A DNA stretch of 64,000 nucleotides. Source: Curvibacter sp. PAE-UM (GTDB taxonomy: Bacteria; Pseudomonadota; Gammaproteobacteria; Burkholderiales; Burkholderiaceae_C). Under the pieces are notes generated by a model. That model was given only the letters and a program-made list of their open reading frames with translations, did no database searches and was not told the origin of the DNA. The position numbers and the translations under genes are program-made. The stretch lies in the NCBI RefSeq assembly GCF_001432305.1, contig NZ_KQ483358.1, positions 1,248,881 through 1,312,880 of the forward strand, in the 5' to 3' direction. Positions 1-9,211 of this stretch are shown in pieces. Each line of letters begins with the position of its first letter. The stretch's first letter is position 1.

Positions 1-711
1 ACCGGTATCGATCTCGGGGTGGTGCTGCTCGGGTTGCGGCACGCCCCAGAGGCGGTCCACTTCGGGCAGCAAGCGCTTGAGGGCGCCGCAGGCACGCAGC
101 ACGTCGAACATGCGCGAAGGTTGTTCTTCCATCAGGCCGCGGCTGAGTTCCTGCCAGACGCGCTCGGCCACCAGGTGGTCGACTTCGCCGTCCTCCACCA
201 TGTGGCGCATCAGCGCCATCGTTTCGGGCGCCACGGTGAAGTCGGTGAAGCGCGCGGACAGACGCGCCACGCGCAGGATGCGCACCGGGTCTTCGCGGAA
301 GGCTGGCGTCACGTGGCGGAACACCCGCTGTTCGATGTCGCGCTGCCCGTGGTACGGGTCGGTGAGGTGCGTGGTGTCGAAGGAACCATCGGGCCGGCAC
401 TGGCTGCTGTGCACGGCGATGGCGTTGACGGTCAGGTCGCGCCGCGCCAGGTCTTCCTCCAGCGTCACGTCGGGCGAGGTGTGGATGGCGAAACCCTTGT
501 AGCCGCGTGCCGTCTTGCGCTCGGTACGCGCCAGCGCGTGCTCTTCCTTCGTCACCGGGTGCAGGAAGACCGGGAAGTCCTTGCCCACGGGCACGAAACC
601 CTGGGCGACCATCTCCTCGGGGGTGGTTCCCACCACCACCCAGTCGTGGTCCTGGACCGGCAAGCCGAGCAGGGCGTCGCGCACCGCGCCACCCACCATG
701 TAGATCTGCAT
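1..711 (-). CDS. cca: tRNA CCA-adding enzyme (multifunctional Cca), C-terminus cut by window edge
   Basis: Adds or repairs the 3'-CCA of tRNAs in the cytoplasm. The minus-strand frame opens at 711 and runs off the left edge after 237 codons, against roughly 410 for the family. Visible family marks are the nucleotide-binding GGAVRD near residue 7, the catalytic carboxylates in DHD at residues 21-23, and the later [10 protein letters not shown] and [16 protein letters not shown] segments of the class II nucleotidyltransferase head and neck. The HD phosphohydrolase domain that many proteobacterial Cca proteins carry would lie beyond the edge and cannot be judged. The start was chosen because GGAVRD normally lies 5-10 residues from the N-terminus. 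Confidence 0.95.
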   Translation of the reverse strand, partial: MQIYMVGGAVRDALLGLPVQDHDWVVVGTTPEEMVAQGFVPVGKDFPVFLHPVTKEEHALARTERKTARGYKGFAIHTSPDVTLEEDLARRDLTVNAIAVHSSQCRPDGSFDTTHLTDPYHGQRDIEQRVFRHVTPAFREDPVRILRVARLSARFTDFTVAPETMALMRHMVEDGEVDHLVAERVWQELSRGLMEEQPSRMFDVLRACGALKRLLPEVDRLWGVPQPEQHHPEIDTG

Positions 712-721
712 GTCCGGAAGT

Positions 722-1405
722 CTAGCGCTTGAGGCGGTACGGTTCTTCGAAGGCGCGGAAGTCGGCCTCGGCTTTGGCGTCGGCGATCCACGCGGCCACG
801 CCCGGCAGGGCGGCGACACGCTCCACGTAGGCGGCGATGGCCGGCGGTACGGGCAGGCCATAGGTCTTCAGGCGCATGCAGACCGGCGCAAAGTAGGCGT
901 CGGCGATGGAGAAGTGGCCGAAGAGCAGCGGTCCGCCATGGGCCTGGAGCAGTTCGCTCCACATGGCCACCAGGCGCTCCACGTCGGCGCGTACGGCCGG
1001 TTGATCGCGCCAGATCAACGTGCCTACCTCGGGCAGGGACGCCTCGATGTTCTGCGGGCAGTGGCTGCGCAGGGCAGAGAAACCTGAGTGCATCTCGGCG
1101 CAGACGCTGCGCGCGCGGGCACGGGCCGCCTTATCGGCTGGCCAGAGTCGTTCCTCGGGGAACTGCTCGGCCAGGTATTCGGCGATGGCCAGGGTGTCCC
1201 AGATGACAAGTTCGCCATCCGTCAGCACCGGCACCTTGCCTACGGGGTTGAGCCGGGCCAGGGTCTGCTTGAACTGCGAGCCGGCGTCGAAGGAGTCGAA
1301 GCGCACCAGCACCTCTTCGAACGGGATGCCGGCCTGGCGCAGCAGCACCCAGGGCCGCATGGACCAGGACGAATAGTTCTTGTTGCCGATGGTGAGCTTG
1401 AGCAT
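722..1405 (-). CDS. glutathione S-transferase family protein
   Basis: A 227-residue cytosolic GST-like protein, the usual length. The N-terminal thioredoxin-like half shows the Ser-rich [10 protein letters not shown] loop (about residues 10-19, glutathione activation region), a cis-proline segment KVPVLTDGE and the SNAIAEYL-like stretch [12 protein letters not shown]. The C-terminal half is the all-helical substrate domain ([13 protein letters not shown]). The substrate cannot be read from sequence. It lies between cca and an SDR gene on the same strand, with 10 bp separating it from the cca start, so it may be co-transcribed with cca. Confidence 0.88.
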   Translation of the reverse strand: MLKLTIGNKNYSSWSMRPWVLLRQAGIPFEEVLVRFDSFDAGSQFKQTLARLNPVGKVPVLTDGELVIWDTLAIAEYLAEQFPEERLWPADKAARARARSVCAEMHSGFSALRSHCPQNIEASLPEVGTLIWRDQPAVRADVERLVAMWSELLQAHGGPLLFGHFSIADAYFAPVCMRLKTYGLPVPPAIAAYVERVAALPGVAAWIADAKAEADFRAFEEPYRLKR

Positions 1406-1438
1406 GGGCCCCTCCTTGTCTGGAGGGCCATGTTAGCG

Positions 1439-2395
1439 CTAGCGGCGCCGGAAGCGGCTGCGCAGCGCCAGCAGCGGGTCGTCGTTGCCGAGGTAAGCCG
1501 GCGCCACAGCAGCCGGCCCGGTGGGCGTGATGCCCAGGGCAGCGAAACCGGGCACACGGCCGGTGAGCACGTTGTCGACTTTCATCGAATCGAGGTTGTC
1601 GCGGCTCATCAGCGGCTGGCCCGGGGTCAACTCCATCATCAGCGCCTGCAGCCGGCCGATGGCCATGGGCAGCGCGATCACGGGGCGCGGCACACCGGCG
1701 GCGCGGCCGGCCAGCTGCACCAGCGCCTTGAGCGTGTGGACGCCGGGGCCGCCGAGTTCGTAGGTCAGGCCGATGGTGCGCGTGTCCTGCAGGCAATGCA
1801 CCATGGCCCGGGCCACGTCCTCGACCCAGACCGGCTGGAAACGGGCGCCGGCACCGGCCAGCGGCATCACGGGGAAGACGCGCTGCAGCGCGGCGAAGAG
1901 GTTGAGGAAGCGGTCGTCGGCGCCGAAGATCACGCTGGGGCGCAACACGGTGAGTTGCAGGCCCTGGGCCGCGGCTTGCTGCAGCGCGGCTTCGCCGCGT
2001 GACTTGCTGCGCAGGTAACGCGAGGGGGCGGTGTCGGTTGCGGCCGGTTCGGCGCCCAGCGCGCTGACATGCACCAGGCGTTTCACGCCGGTGGTCAGGC
2101 AGGCGCGTGCCAGCTTCTCCGGCAGTTCGACATGGCTGCGCTGGAAGGCGGCTTCATCGCCGTGCAGGATGGCCACCAGGTTGATGACCGCATCGTGGCC
2201 GACGAGCAGCTGGCGCAGCGTGGCCTCGTCGTGCACGTCGGCTTCGAGCACCGTGAGGCGCGGCAGGTGTTGCACCGCGCTGGCGTTGGCGGCGCGGCGC
2301 GTGGGCACGGTCATGGACCAGCCCAGGCGCGCCAGATGTTCGCAGATGTGGCGGCCGACGAAACCCGTACCGCCCAGCAGGAGCACACGCTTCAT
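1439..2395 (-). CDS. complex I NDUFA9-like / atypical extended SDR NAD(P)-binding protein
   Basis: 318 residues with an N-terminal Rossmann motif GGTGFVGRH at residues 8-16 and a YLRSK segment that fits the SDR YxxxK pair. It belongs to the NDUFA9-like atypical extended SDRs, bacterial proteins annotated as epimerases or complex I NDUFA9 family and of uncertain substrate. Its ATG overlaps the stop of the upstream lytic transglycosylase gene as ATGA, so translation is probably coupled. No other complex I gene is nearby, so the NDUFA9 name describes homology and not proven function. Confidence 0.88.
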   Translation of the reverse strand: MKRVLLLGGTGFVGRHICEHLARLGWSMTVPTRRAANASAVQHLPRLTVLEADVHDEATLRQLLVGHDAVINLVAILHGDEAAFQRSHVELPEKLARACLTTGVKRLVHVSALGAEPAATDTAPSRYLRSKSRGEAALQQAAAQGLQLTVLRPSVIFGADDRFLNLFAALQRVFPVMPLAGAGARFQPVWVEDVARAMVHCLQDTRTIGLTYELGGPGVHTLKALVQLAGRAAGVPRPVIALPMAIGRLQALMMELTPGQPLMSRDNLDSMKVDNVLTGRVPGFAALGITPTGPAAVAPAYLGNDDPLLALRSRFRRR

Positions 2396-4392
2396 GGCAG
2401 TTCTTCGGCGGGTTCGGGCTTGTCCATTCCCAGCGGGCCGACAAAACCCAGGCGGGCCTTGAGCGATTGGGGCTCGCCCGTCAGCACGGCAGCGTAGTTC
2501 ACCGTGTTGGACAGCACCTTCTTGACGTAGTCGCGTGTTTCGCCGAAGGGGATGTTCTCGGTCCAGATGGCGGCTTCGAGCACCGGATCGCCGGTCTGGC
2601 CGCGCCAGACCTTGGAGCGGCTGGGGCCGGCGTTGTAGGCCGCCGCGGCCAGGGGCATGGAGCCGTCGAAGGCATCGAGCACCAGCTTGAGATAACCCGT
2701 GCCGATGGCGATGTTGGTGTCGCGTTCGGTGATCTGCTTGGGCTTGAAGTTGTTCATGCCGATGCGCCGGGCCGTCCAGCGTGCCGTGGCGGGCATGACC
2801 TGCATCAGGCCGGCCGCGCCCACGCCGGACTTGGCGTCGGGGATGAAGCGGCTTTCCTGACGGATCAGTCCGTAGACAAAGGCCGGCTCCAGGCCTGTGG
2901 AGCTGGCGCGTTGCTGCACTTCCTGTTTGAAGGGGGTGGGGAAACGCTGTGAGACGTCGATCACCGTACGGGTGCGCTCGCTGGCGTTGATGCAGCGGTC
3001 CCAGACGTGCAGTTCGCAGGCCACGGCGGCGGCGGCCAGCAGTTCGCGGTCGCTCATGCCGCCGCGCTGGTGCAGGTTGGTGCTGTAGTTCCACTCACGC
3101 ACGCCTTCCGTGCGCAGGCCGATGCCGATGGCGTGCAGCGCGCGCTTGAGGCCTTCGTTGTCACGGGCGGCCTGCAGCTCCTCTTCGCTCAGCGGCGCCG
3201 GTGCGGCCGGTGCGCTGATGCGCTGGCCGAGCTCTTCCATGGCCAGCTGCTCGTAGAAACCGCGCGGCGAGGCGATGGACTGCAGCAGGGTGCGCGCGCG
3301 CAGTTCGGCGTTGGTGGCCTGCAGCGCGAGCAGGGCGCGGGCGCGCCAGTAGATCCAGGTCGGGTCGCGCATTTGCGATTCGCTTAAAGCGGCGATGCTG
3401 TCGTGCACCTGCTGCCAGTCGTTGGCACGCAGGGCGGCACGCACCTTCCACACGAGGTGGTCGCTGTGCATGTGCATGTCCTGCCCGTTGGCGTAGTAGC
3501 TCAGGGCCTTGTCCGAGAGCGTGCGTGCGGCCCGCTTGCCGATCACCCCCCAGACCCAGCTGCGCTCCTCCTGCGTGAGCTGGGCGCGCCAGCGCAGCTT
3601 GCTCACCTCTTCAGCCGCCGCCTCAGGGTCGCTGGAGGCCAGGCGGATCATGGCCAGGGTCACCCATTCGCGGGTCTTGGGACGGAAGGCGGTGAGCTTT
3701 TCGTCCAGGTAGCGCTTGGGGTTGGTGTAGAGGATGTTGAGGCCGTTGGCCCAGTCCGGGTTGAGCAGGCTGATGGCCTGCTGGGCGATGCGCGGTTTGT
3801 CGAATTCGAAACCCAGGCGAGCGCGGCGCCAGGCCACCATGGGGTCGAGTTTCTCGTCCTTGATCAGGCGCTCGGCGGCGGCGGCGCAGCCGTCATCCGG
3901 GTCGCGCTGGGCCAGCCAGAGCTCCTGCACCTGGGCGGCCACGTCCTCGTTGCTGGTGGCGTAAGCGGCGTGCAGGGCGTGGCAGCGGACTTCCACGTCG
4001 TCGCCCATGCGGTAGCGGGGCAGTTCGGCCGTGAAACGGGTCCAGTCGCGGCGCTTGCCCAGTTGCAGCAGCCAGTCGTTGCGCAGGCGGTCTTCCTGGT
4101 AGGTGCCGGCATAACGGCTCAGGAAGTTCTCGACTTCGGCCGGCTTGGCGTCTTCCAGGCGGGCGCTGAGCTCCCAGTAGGCGGCCCAGGGCTCCAGCAC
4201 ATGGCCCTGGACCTGGGGCAGCAGGGCGGCCAGGCGCTTGTTGTCGGGCTTCTTGTAGGCTTCGGCCATGTCGGTGATCAGCGCGTCCTGATCGGGCTTG
4301 ACCCGGGTCTTCGCTTTGGTCGATGCGGCAGCCGCGGGCAGGGCCAGGCCCAGCGCCAAAGCGATAGCTGTCAGAATGACTTGAAACTGCAT
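2392..4392 (-). CDS. slt: soluble lytic murein transglycosylase (periplasmic)
   Basis: 666 residues; cleaves peptidoglycan glycan strands with formation of 1,6-anhydro-muropeptides. It begins with a Sec signal (MQFQVILTAIALALGLALPA, ending near AAA). A long alpha-superhelical region of about 450 residues precedes the C-terminal SLT domain. That domain shows the catalytic Glu in YGLIRQESRF, followed by GAAGLMQVMPATA and the AYNAGPSR segment. An in-frame ATG lies 39 bases upstream, but the chosen start gives a clean signal peptide. The start lies only 9 bp from the divergent cyclo-ligase gene, so each promoter must lie inside the neighbouring coding region. Confidence 0.93.
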   Translation of the reverse strand: MQFQVILTAIALALGLALPAAAASTKAKTRVKPDQDALITDMAEAYKKPDNKRLAALLPQVQGHVLEPWAAYWELSARLEDAKPAEVENFLSRYAGTYQEDRLRNDWLLQLGKRRDWTRFTAELPRYRMGDDVEVRCHALHAAYATSNEDVAAQVQELWLAQRDPDDGCAAAAERLIKDEKLDPMVAWRRARLGFEFDKPRIAQQAISLLNPDWANGLNILYTNPKRYLDEKLTAFRPKTREWVTLAMIRLASSDPEAAAEEVSKLRWRAQLTQEERSWVWGVIGKRAARTLSDKALSYYANGQDMHMHSDHLVWKVRAALRANDWQQVHDSIAALSESQMRDPTWIYWRARALLALQATNAELRARTLLQSIASPRGFYEQLAMEELGQRISAPAAPAPLSEEELQAARDNEGLKRALHAIGIGLRTEGVREWNYSTNLHQRGGMSDRELLAAAAVACELHVWDRCINASERTRTVIDVSQRFPTPFKQEVQQRASSTGLEPAFVYGLIRQESRFIPDAKSGVGAAGLMQVMPATARWTARRIGMNNFKPKQITERDTNIAIGTGYLKLVLDAFDGSMPLAAAAYNAGPSRSKVWRGQTGDPVLEAAIWTENIPFGETRDYVKKVLSNTVNYAAVLTGEPQSLKARLGFVGPLGMDKPEPAEELP

Positions 4393-4401
4393 GTGGAAAT
4401 T

Positions 4402-5013
4402 ATGGACACATCCGAGGCAAAAAGGGCGCAAGAGAAGAAAAACCTGCGCCAGCGGCTCATTACTGAACGTTTGAACCTGCCCGATCGCCTACAGCGTGCG
4501 GCACTTTTGCAACAGGTCATGCGCATCTGGCTGGTGGGGCGCAGCGATCTCGTGATTGGCGCCTACTGGCCCATCAAGGGCGAATTCGATCCCCTGCCGG
4601 CCCTGCACCGCTGGAAAGAGGACGGCGAGCTGCTCGACAACCCGCAGCCGCGGCGCATCGGCCTGCCCGTGATCGACAAGGTGCACAAGACCCTGACCTT
4701 CCACGCCTGGTACCCCGGTTGCCCGATGGAGGAGGATGCCTACGGCATCCCCAAGCCCAAGGACACGGAGATCATCGTGCCCACCCTGCTCTTCGTGCCC
4801 TGCGTGGGCTACGGGCCGGGCGGCTACCGCCTGGGTTACGGCGGCGGTTTCTACGACCGTACCCTGGCCACCCTGCAGCCCAAACCCTACACCGTGGGGC
4901 TGGGCTACACCCAGGGTTATCTGGACGATTTCGAGCCCGAGCCACACGACGTGCCGCTGGAGGCCATCCTCAACGACAACGGCGTGGTGTGGCCGGTGGC
5001 CGGGATGGCTTGA
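4402..5013 (+). CDS. 5-formyltetrahydrofolate cyclo-ligase
   Basis: 203 residues. ATP-dependent conversion of 5-formyl-THF to 5,10-methenyl-THF, returning a folate storage form to one-carbon metabolism in the cytoplasm. Family marks are the basic N-terminal helix KKNLRQRLITERL, the substrate segment IGAYWPIKGEFDP and the glycine-rich nucleotide loop GYRLGYGGGFYDR near residue 150. The frame is open far upstream, but the first ATG consistent with family length is used. It is divergent from slt with a 9-bp gap. Confidence 0.93.
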   Translation: MDTSEAKRAQEKKNLRQRLITERLNLPDRLQRAALLQQVMRIWLVGRSDLVIGAYWPIKGEFDPLPALHRWKEDGELLDNPQPRRIGLPVIDKVHKTLTFHAWYPGCPMEEDAYGIPKPKDTEIIVPTLLFVPCVGYGPGGYRLGYGGGFYDRTLATLQPKPYTVGLGYTQGYLDDFEPEPHDVPLEAILNDNGVVWPVAGMA

Positions 5014-5102
5014 GCGTCCCGGCGCGGGTTGCGCTATCCGTAATGCGTTACGCCTAAGTAAAATCTGCGTTTTCGCCTCACGGCGTGTCCCCCGGAGTTC
5101 CC

Positions 5103-6092
5103 ATGAGCAAAGCCTTTGCCTCGCAAGCCGACCTGACCGACAAGAAAACCACCTTCGAGCAGCTCAGCCCCCACTGCTGGGCCTACACCACCGAGGGCGA
5201 CCCGAACTCGGGTGTCATCATCGGCGAGCGTTTCATCATGGTCAGCGACGCCACCGCCACCCCGGCCATGGCACGCGACCTGATCGCCAAGATCCGCACC
5301 GTCAGCGACCTGCCCATCAAGTACGTGCTGCTCACGCACTACCACGCGGTGCGCGTGCTGGGTGCCTATGCCTATGCGGCCGAGGGCGCCACCGAGATCA
5401 TTGCCAGCCAGGGCACGCTGGAGCTGATCCGCGAGCGCGGCGCGCAGGACATGAAGAGCGAGATGGAGCGCTTCCCGCGCCTGTTCCGCAACGCCGAGAC
5501 CGTGCCGGGCCTGACCTGGCCCACCATGGTCATCGGCGGCGGCAACCCCGTGAAAGGCGAGGTGCCGGGCAAGCTGTCCATCAACCTGGGCGGCGTGGTG
5601 GTGCAGATCTGGAGCCCCGGCCCCGGCCACACGCGCGGCGACACCATCGCCTGGGTCGAAGAGGAAAAAGTGCTGTATTCGGGCGACCTGGTCGAGTACG
5701 AGGCCGGCGTCTACACGGGCGACGCGCAACTGGCCGAATGGCCGACCACGCTGGAGGCCCTGCGCGCGCTCAAGGCGGAGTACATCGTGCCCGGCCGCGG
5801 CGAGGCCATGAAGGGCCATGCCAACGTCAACAAGGCGCTGGACTACACCAAGCGCTGGGTCGAGACGCTCTACAAGGCGGGCAAGGAAGCCGTGGCGCAA
5901 GGCATGGACCTGAAAGCCGCCATGGCCCACACGCGCAAGAGCATGGATCCGGTGTTCGGCCATGTCTTCATCTACGAGCACTGCCTGCCGTTTGACGTGA
6001 GCCGCGCCTATGACGAGGCCAGCGGCATCAAGAACCCGCGCATCTGGACCGCCGAGCGTGACCAGGCCATGTGGGCCGCGCTGCAAAACTGA
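5103..6092 (+). CDS. metallo-beta-lactamase-fold hydrolase with altered metal motifs
   Basis: 329 residues with the MBL fold. The usual metal motif HxHxDH is here HYHAVR (in LLTHYHAVRVLGA, about residue 80), so the Asp-His pair is replaced by Val-Arg. The GPGHTRGD and YSGDLVEYEAG segments remain, but the usual late PGHG is PGRG. The protein may bind one metal, or none, or act as a non-canonical member. The start at 5103 follows a GGAG ribosome site at about 5094, and an in-frame ATG 18 bases upstream is less well placed. The stop overlaps a 144-bp palindromic repeat. Substrate unknown. Confidence 0.85.
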   Translation: MSKAFASQADLTDKKTTFEQLSPHCWAYTTEGDPNSGVIIGERFIMVSDATATPAMARDLIAKIRTVSDLPIKYVLLTHYHAVRVLGAYAYAAEGATEIIASQGTLELIRERGAQDMKSEMERFPRLFRNAETVPGLTWPTMVIGGGNPVKGEVPGKLSINLGGVVVQIWSPGPGHTRGDTIAWVEEEKVLYSGDLVEYEAGVYTGDAQLAEWPTTLEALRALKAEYIVPGRGEAMKGHANVNKALDYTKRWVETLYKAGKEAVAQGMDLKAAMAHTRKSMDPVFGHVFIYEHCLPFDVSRAYDEASGIKNPRIWTAERDQAMWAALQN

Positions 6093-6235
6093 GAACTTGC
6101 GAATAAATCTACTGCGCGGCCCCATCGCCGCGTTGGGCGGTGCTCGCCATCCTCACGTACCTGAAGTACGTTCCGGTGGCTGCGCTCCGTCCGCCTTGCG
6201 CTAGGGCCGCTCGCTACGATTTCTTCACAAGTTCT
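6092..6235. repeat. 144-bp imperfect palindromic intergenic repeat
   Basis: Nested inverted repeats fill the gap between two convergent genes. The outer arms AGAACTTG...AAATC (6092-6109) and their complement (about 6218-6235) match at about 16 of 18 positions. Inner arms are GCGGCCC (6116) with GGGCCGC (6204), and the centre is ACGTAC..GTACGT around 6155-6171. It could fold in RNA as a long cruciform-like hairpin and may serve as a bidirectional terminator. From memory it resembles dispersed intergenic repeats of Comamonadaceae genomes; that is recollection, not a search. Confidence 0.7.
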
Positions 6236-6249
6236 GCGCCGCTTGCTCC

Positions 6250-6849
6250 TCACTGGCAGGACGCTGCCAGGCCCTTCATCTGCTGCTCGCACTGCGCACG
6301 TGAGGACTCGGGCAGGCTGGCGCAGCGGGCCAGCATCCTGGCCGGGTCCATCTGCTTGCACATGGGGCTGTTCTTGTCGAACTGCATCATCGCATCGCCC
6401 TTGCAGGCGCCGGCGTGGGTGTAGCGGACCTTGAAGCTGCGCTGCTTGCCGTCCTTGCTGACGGTGCTGTCCATCAGGTAGCTCTTCTCGCTCTCGCGCG
6501 TCATGAGCATGCGCGAGCTCCCGCCGTCCTTGCAGCTGACCTCGATCTCGGCCTGGCTGTCGGTGTTGCGCAGGATCTTGGGTGTGCACCGCGGGTCTTC
6601 CGCTGGCGTGTTCCTGGACATCTGCCTGGCCACGTCCATGCACAGGCCGGTCTGGCCCATGGCCGCTGCACCGCGGGCCATCTGCGGGTCGTCGCTGGAG
6701 ATCAGTTCCATGCGCCACAGGCCCTGCCCCATGGGGGTGGACTTGAACAGCTTGAGTTCGGACAGCGGGCCGGCCGCCTGGCCCGTGCCGGCCAGTGTCA
6801 GGCCGACCAGCAGGACAACACGCAGAAGGCCAAGGATGAAACGGTGCAT
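6250..6849 (-). CDS. DUF3617-like exported protein
   Basis: 199 residues with a signal peptide (MHRFILGLLRVVLLVGLTLA, cleavage near GQAA). The exported part has a pattern of cysteines (CMDVA, CTPK, SCKDGG, CKGD, MCKQ, RCA, CEQQ, SCQ) and the layout of DUF3617 proteins, periplasmic proteins of unknown role common in betaproteobacteria. An upstream in-frame ATG (6882) would place the hydrophobic core about 14 residues in, so the later start was preferred. It is convergent with the MBL gene. No function is proposed. Confidence 0.75.
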   Translation of the reverse strand: MHRFILGLLRVVLLVGLTLAGTGQAAGPLSELKLFKSTPMGQGLWRMELISSDDPQMARGAAAMGQTGLCMDVARQMSRNTPAEDPRCTPKILRNTDSQAEIEVSCKDGGSSRMLMTRESEKSYLMDSTVSKDGKQRSFKVRYTHAGACKGDAMMQFDKNSPMCKQMDPARMLARCASLPESSRAQCEQQMKGLAASCQ

Positions 6850-6914
6850 GGCGAACCTCCAGTCTGGATGGGTTCGGACCATTCTCGCAGAGCGATCCTG
6901 GCGTGGCCAGCGTT

Positions 6915-7775
6915 TCAGCCCGGTGCGATAAGGGCCTGCAGGTCGGCCTCGTAGCCCCGCAGCCGCTCGACCAGCCGGCGCCGTTGTGCCTCGCTGGCGC
7001 TGTTGTGCAGGGCGGCGATGGTCTGGCAGCCCTCCTGCAGCATGCGTTCGAACTGCTCGCGCGCGGCGGGCTCGGGCGGCTCCAGGCTGCGTTGCACCAG
7101 GGCCAGCATTTCGGCCTTGATGTGGGCCGGGCGCTCGCCCTGCCGGTGTTCCTGCAGCACGCGCAGCGTGTCCTGCTGGCGGCGCAGGCGCTCGGCCCAG
7201 GCCAGGCGCGCGTCGAAGCTGGAGGCCGTGATGCGCTGGCGCAGCAAGGTGGTCTGGGCCTCACTCAGGCTGCCGTAGAAATCCTCGTAGCGGTCCACGG
7301 TGCGCTCCAGGCGCCGCGTCAGCAACTCGGCCGGGCTGCCGTCCAGCCATTCCTCGCGCCACTTGCGGTTGTGTTTCTCGAATTGCCGGTCCAGGTGGCG
7401 CAACTGCGCGGTCTGCAAGGTGGGCGCCAGCCGGGCCAGGCCTTCGGCGCTTTGTTCCCCCAGGCGCTGCAGGTGCACGCGGACCTGGGCCAGGTGCGTG
7501 CAGACCTGTTCGGGGGTGACCGGCCCGGCCGCCTGTTGCTGCATGCGCTGGAGCAGATCGGCATAGGCGGGCAGTTCCTGGCGGCGGTGCCAGGCATGGA
7601 GGGTGTCCAGACTGTCGCGTACCGGCCGGGCCTGGGCCTCGTTGAAGTCGATGTAGCCGTCCAGCCACCAGTAGAGCAGGGTGGGGGCGTTGTTGTAGCC
7701 GGTTTGCACGGCGCTGCAGCCGGCCAGCACAAGCAGCAGCAGCGCACCGATAATGCGGGGCAGGAAACTCAACAT
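6915..7775 (-). CDS. DUF6279-like lipoprotein
   Basis: 286 residues beginning with a lipoprotein signal (LLLLVLAGC, modified Cys at about residue 20). It is therefore probably anchored to the inner leaflet of the outer membrane. The mature part is helical and charged, with the family-like opening GYNNAPTLLYWWLDGYIDF, and matches the DUF6279 lipoproteins of unknown role. It is divergent from glmU with 16 bp between start codons; an alternative ATG at 7793 would overlap the glmU start. Confidence 0.8.
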   Translation of the reverse strand: MLSFLPRIIGALLLLVLAGCSAVQTGYNNAPTLLYWWLDGYIDFNEAQARPVRDSLDTLHAWHRRQELPAYADLLQRMQQQAAGPVTPEQVCTHLAQVRVHLQRLGEQSAEGLARLAPTLQTAQLRHLDRQFEKHNRKWREEWLDGSPAELLTRRLERTVDRYEDFYGSLSEAQTTLLRQRITASSFDARLAWAERLRRQQDTLRVLQEHRQGERPAHIKAEMLALVQRSLEPPEPAAREQFERMLQEGCQTIAALHNSASEAQRRRLVERLRGYEADLQALIAPG

Positions 7776-7791
7776 CACGGTGGACAAGCGC

Positions 7792-9201
7792 ATGAAGCAG
7801 AACGGACAGGCAGTGGATGTGGCCATCATGGCCGCGGGCAAGGGCACGCGCATGAAAAGCAGGCTGCCCAAAGTGTTGCACCGTTTGGCCGGTCGTGCAT
7901 TGTTGCAGCATGTGGTGGACACGGCGGCAGGGTTGAATGCCCGGCGTGTGGTGGTGATCACGGGCCATGGCGCCGCCGAGGTCGAGGCCGGCGTGGTGCA
8001 CCCGGGCGGTGGTTTGCTGCAGTTCGTGCGCCAGGAGCCGCAGCTGGGCACCGGCCATGCGGTGCAGCAGGCGGTGCCGGCGCTGCCGGATGACGGCATC
8101 GTGGTGGTGCTGTCGGGCGACGTGCCGCTGACGGAAGGCACCACCCTGCGCGCGCTGATCGACGCCTGCGGCGGCGACAAGCTGGCCCTGCTGACCATTG
8201 CCTTCGACGACCCCACGGGTTATGGCCGCATCGTGCGCGCCGCGAATGGCGAAGTACAGGCCATCGTGGAGCACAAGGACGCCAGCGAGGCCCAGCGCGC
8301 CATCCAGGAGATCTACAGCGGCATCATGGCCGTGCCGGCCCGGCTGCTCAAGCCCTGGCTGGCGCAACTCGACAACAAGAACGCACAAGGCGAGTACTAC
8401 CTGACCGACGTGGTGAAGTTCGCGGTGGCACAGGGTGTGCCCGTGGTGGCGCACAAGATCAGCGACGCGCTGCAGGTGGCCGGCATCAACAGCCCGGTGC
8501 AGCTGGCCGAACTGGAGCGCGCGCACCAGCAGCGCGTGGCCAGGACATTGATGGAGCAGGGCGTGCGTCTGGCCGACCCGGCACGCCTGGATGTGCGTGG
8601 CGAACTGCTGTGCGGACAGGACGTGGAGATCGACATCAACTGCATCTTCGCCGGCCGGGTGGAGCTGGGCGAGGGCGTGAAGGTTGGCGCACACTGCACG
8701 ATCAGCAATGCGCGCATCGGCGCCGGTGCGGTGATCCACCCCTATACCCACATCGAAGGCGGCTTCGCCGAGAAGGAGCGTGTCGAGGTCGGCGCCGGTG
8801 CCCTGGTCGGCCCCTACGCCCGGCTGCGCCCCGGCGCCAAGCTGGGCGACGAGGTGCACATCGGCAACTTCGTCGAGATCAAGGCGGCCACGCTGGCCAA
8901 GGGTGCCAAGGCCAACCACCTGGCTTATATCGGCGACACGAAAGTGGGCGAGCGTGTGAACTACGGCGCTGGCAGCATCACGGCCAACTACGACGGCGCC
9001 AACAAGCACACCACGGTGATCGAGGCCGACGTGCACATCGGCAGCAACTGCGTGCTGATCGCCCCCGTCACCATCGGCGCGGGCGGCACGGTGGGCGGCG
9101 GCTCCACCATCACCAAGGACACGGCGCCCGGCGCGCTGACCGTGGCGCGCGCCAAGCAGGTCAGCCTGAGCAACTGGAAGCGGCCCGAGAAGAAGAAATG
9201 A
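7792..9201 (+). CDS. glmU: bifunctional UDP-GlcNAc pyrophosphorylase / GlcN-1-P acetyltransferase
   Basis: 469 residues. Makes UDP-GlcNAc for peptidoglycan and LPS in two steps. The N-terminal uridyltransferase domain opens with AIMAAGKGTRMKSRLPKVLH (about residues 10-29), with the SGDVPLT metal/sugar segment further on. The C-terminal half is a left-handed beta-helix of hexapeptide repeats (GARIGAGAVIHPYTH, VGAGALVGPYARLRPGA, HIGNFVEIK) carrying the acetyl-CoA site. glmS lies 1.4 kb downstream, so two enzymes of the same pathway are near each other. The first ATG giving the normal short N-terminus was chosen. Confidence 0.97.
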   Translation: MKQNGQAVDVAIMAAGKGTRMKSRLPKVLHRLAGRALLQHVVDTAAGLNARRVVVITGHGAAEVEAGVVHPGGGLLQFVRQEPQLGTGHAVQQAVPALPDDGIVVVLSGDVPLTEGTTLRALIDACGGDKLALLTIAFDDPTGYGRIVRAANGEVQAIVEHKDASEAQRAIQEIYSGIMAVPARLLKPWLAQLDNKNAQGEYYLTDVVKFAVAQGVPVVAHKISDALQVAGINSPVQLAELERAHQQRVARTLMEQGVRLADPARLDVRGELLCGQDVEIDINCIFAGRVELGEGVKVGAHCTISNARIGAGAVIHPYTHIEGGFAEKERVEVGAGALVGPYARLRPGAKLGDEVHIGNFVEIKAATLAKGAKANHLAYIGDTKVGERVNYGAGSITANYDGANKHTTVIEADVHIGSNCVLIAPVTIGAGGTVGGGSTITKDTAPGALTVARAKQVSLSNWKRPEKKK

Positions 9202-9211
9202 CGCTGCGCCC

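Noticed and set aside
552-962. Long antisense frames over cca, glmS, Mo-hydroxylase, RuBisCO and soxB
   Set aside because: High-GC third-position bias opens long frames opposite real genes. They lack family motifs, and the sense genes are all conserved.
1439-2395. NDUFA9-like protein as a real complex I subunit
   Set aside because: No complex I genes are nearby and the bacterial family has no proven link to complex I.
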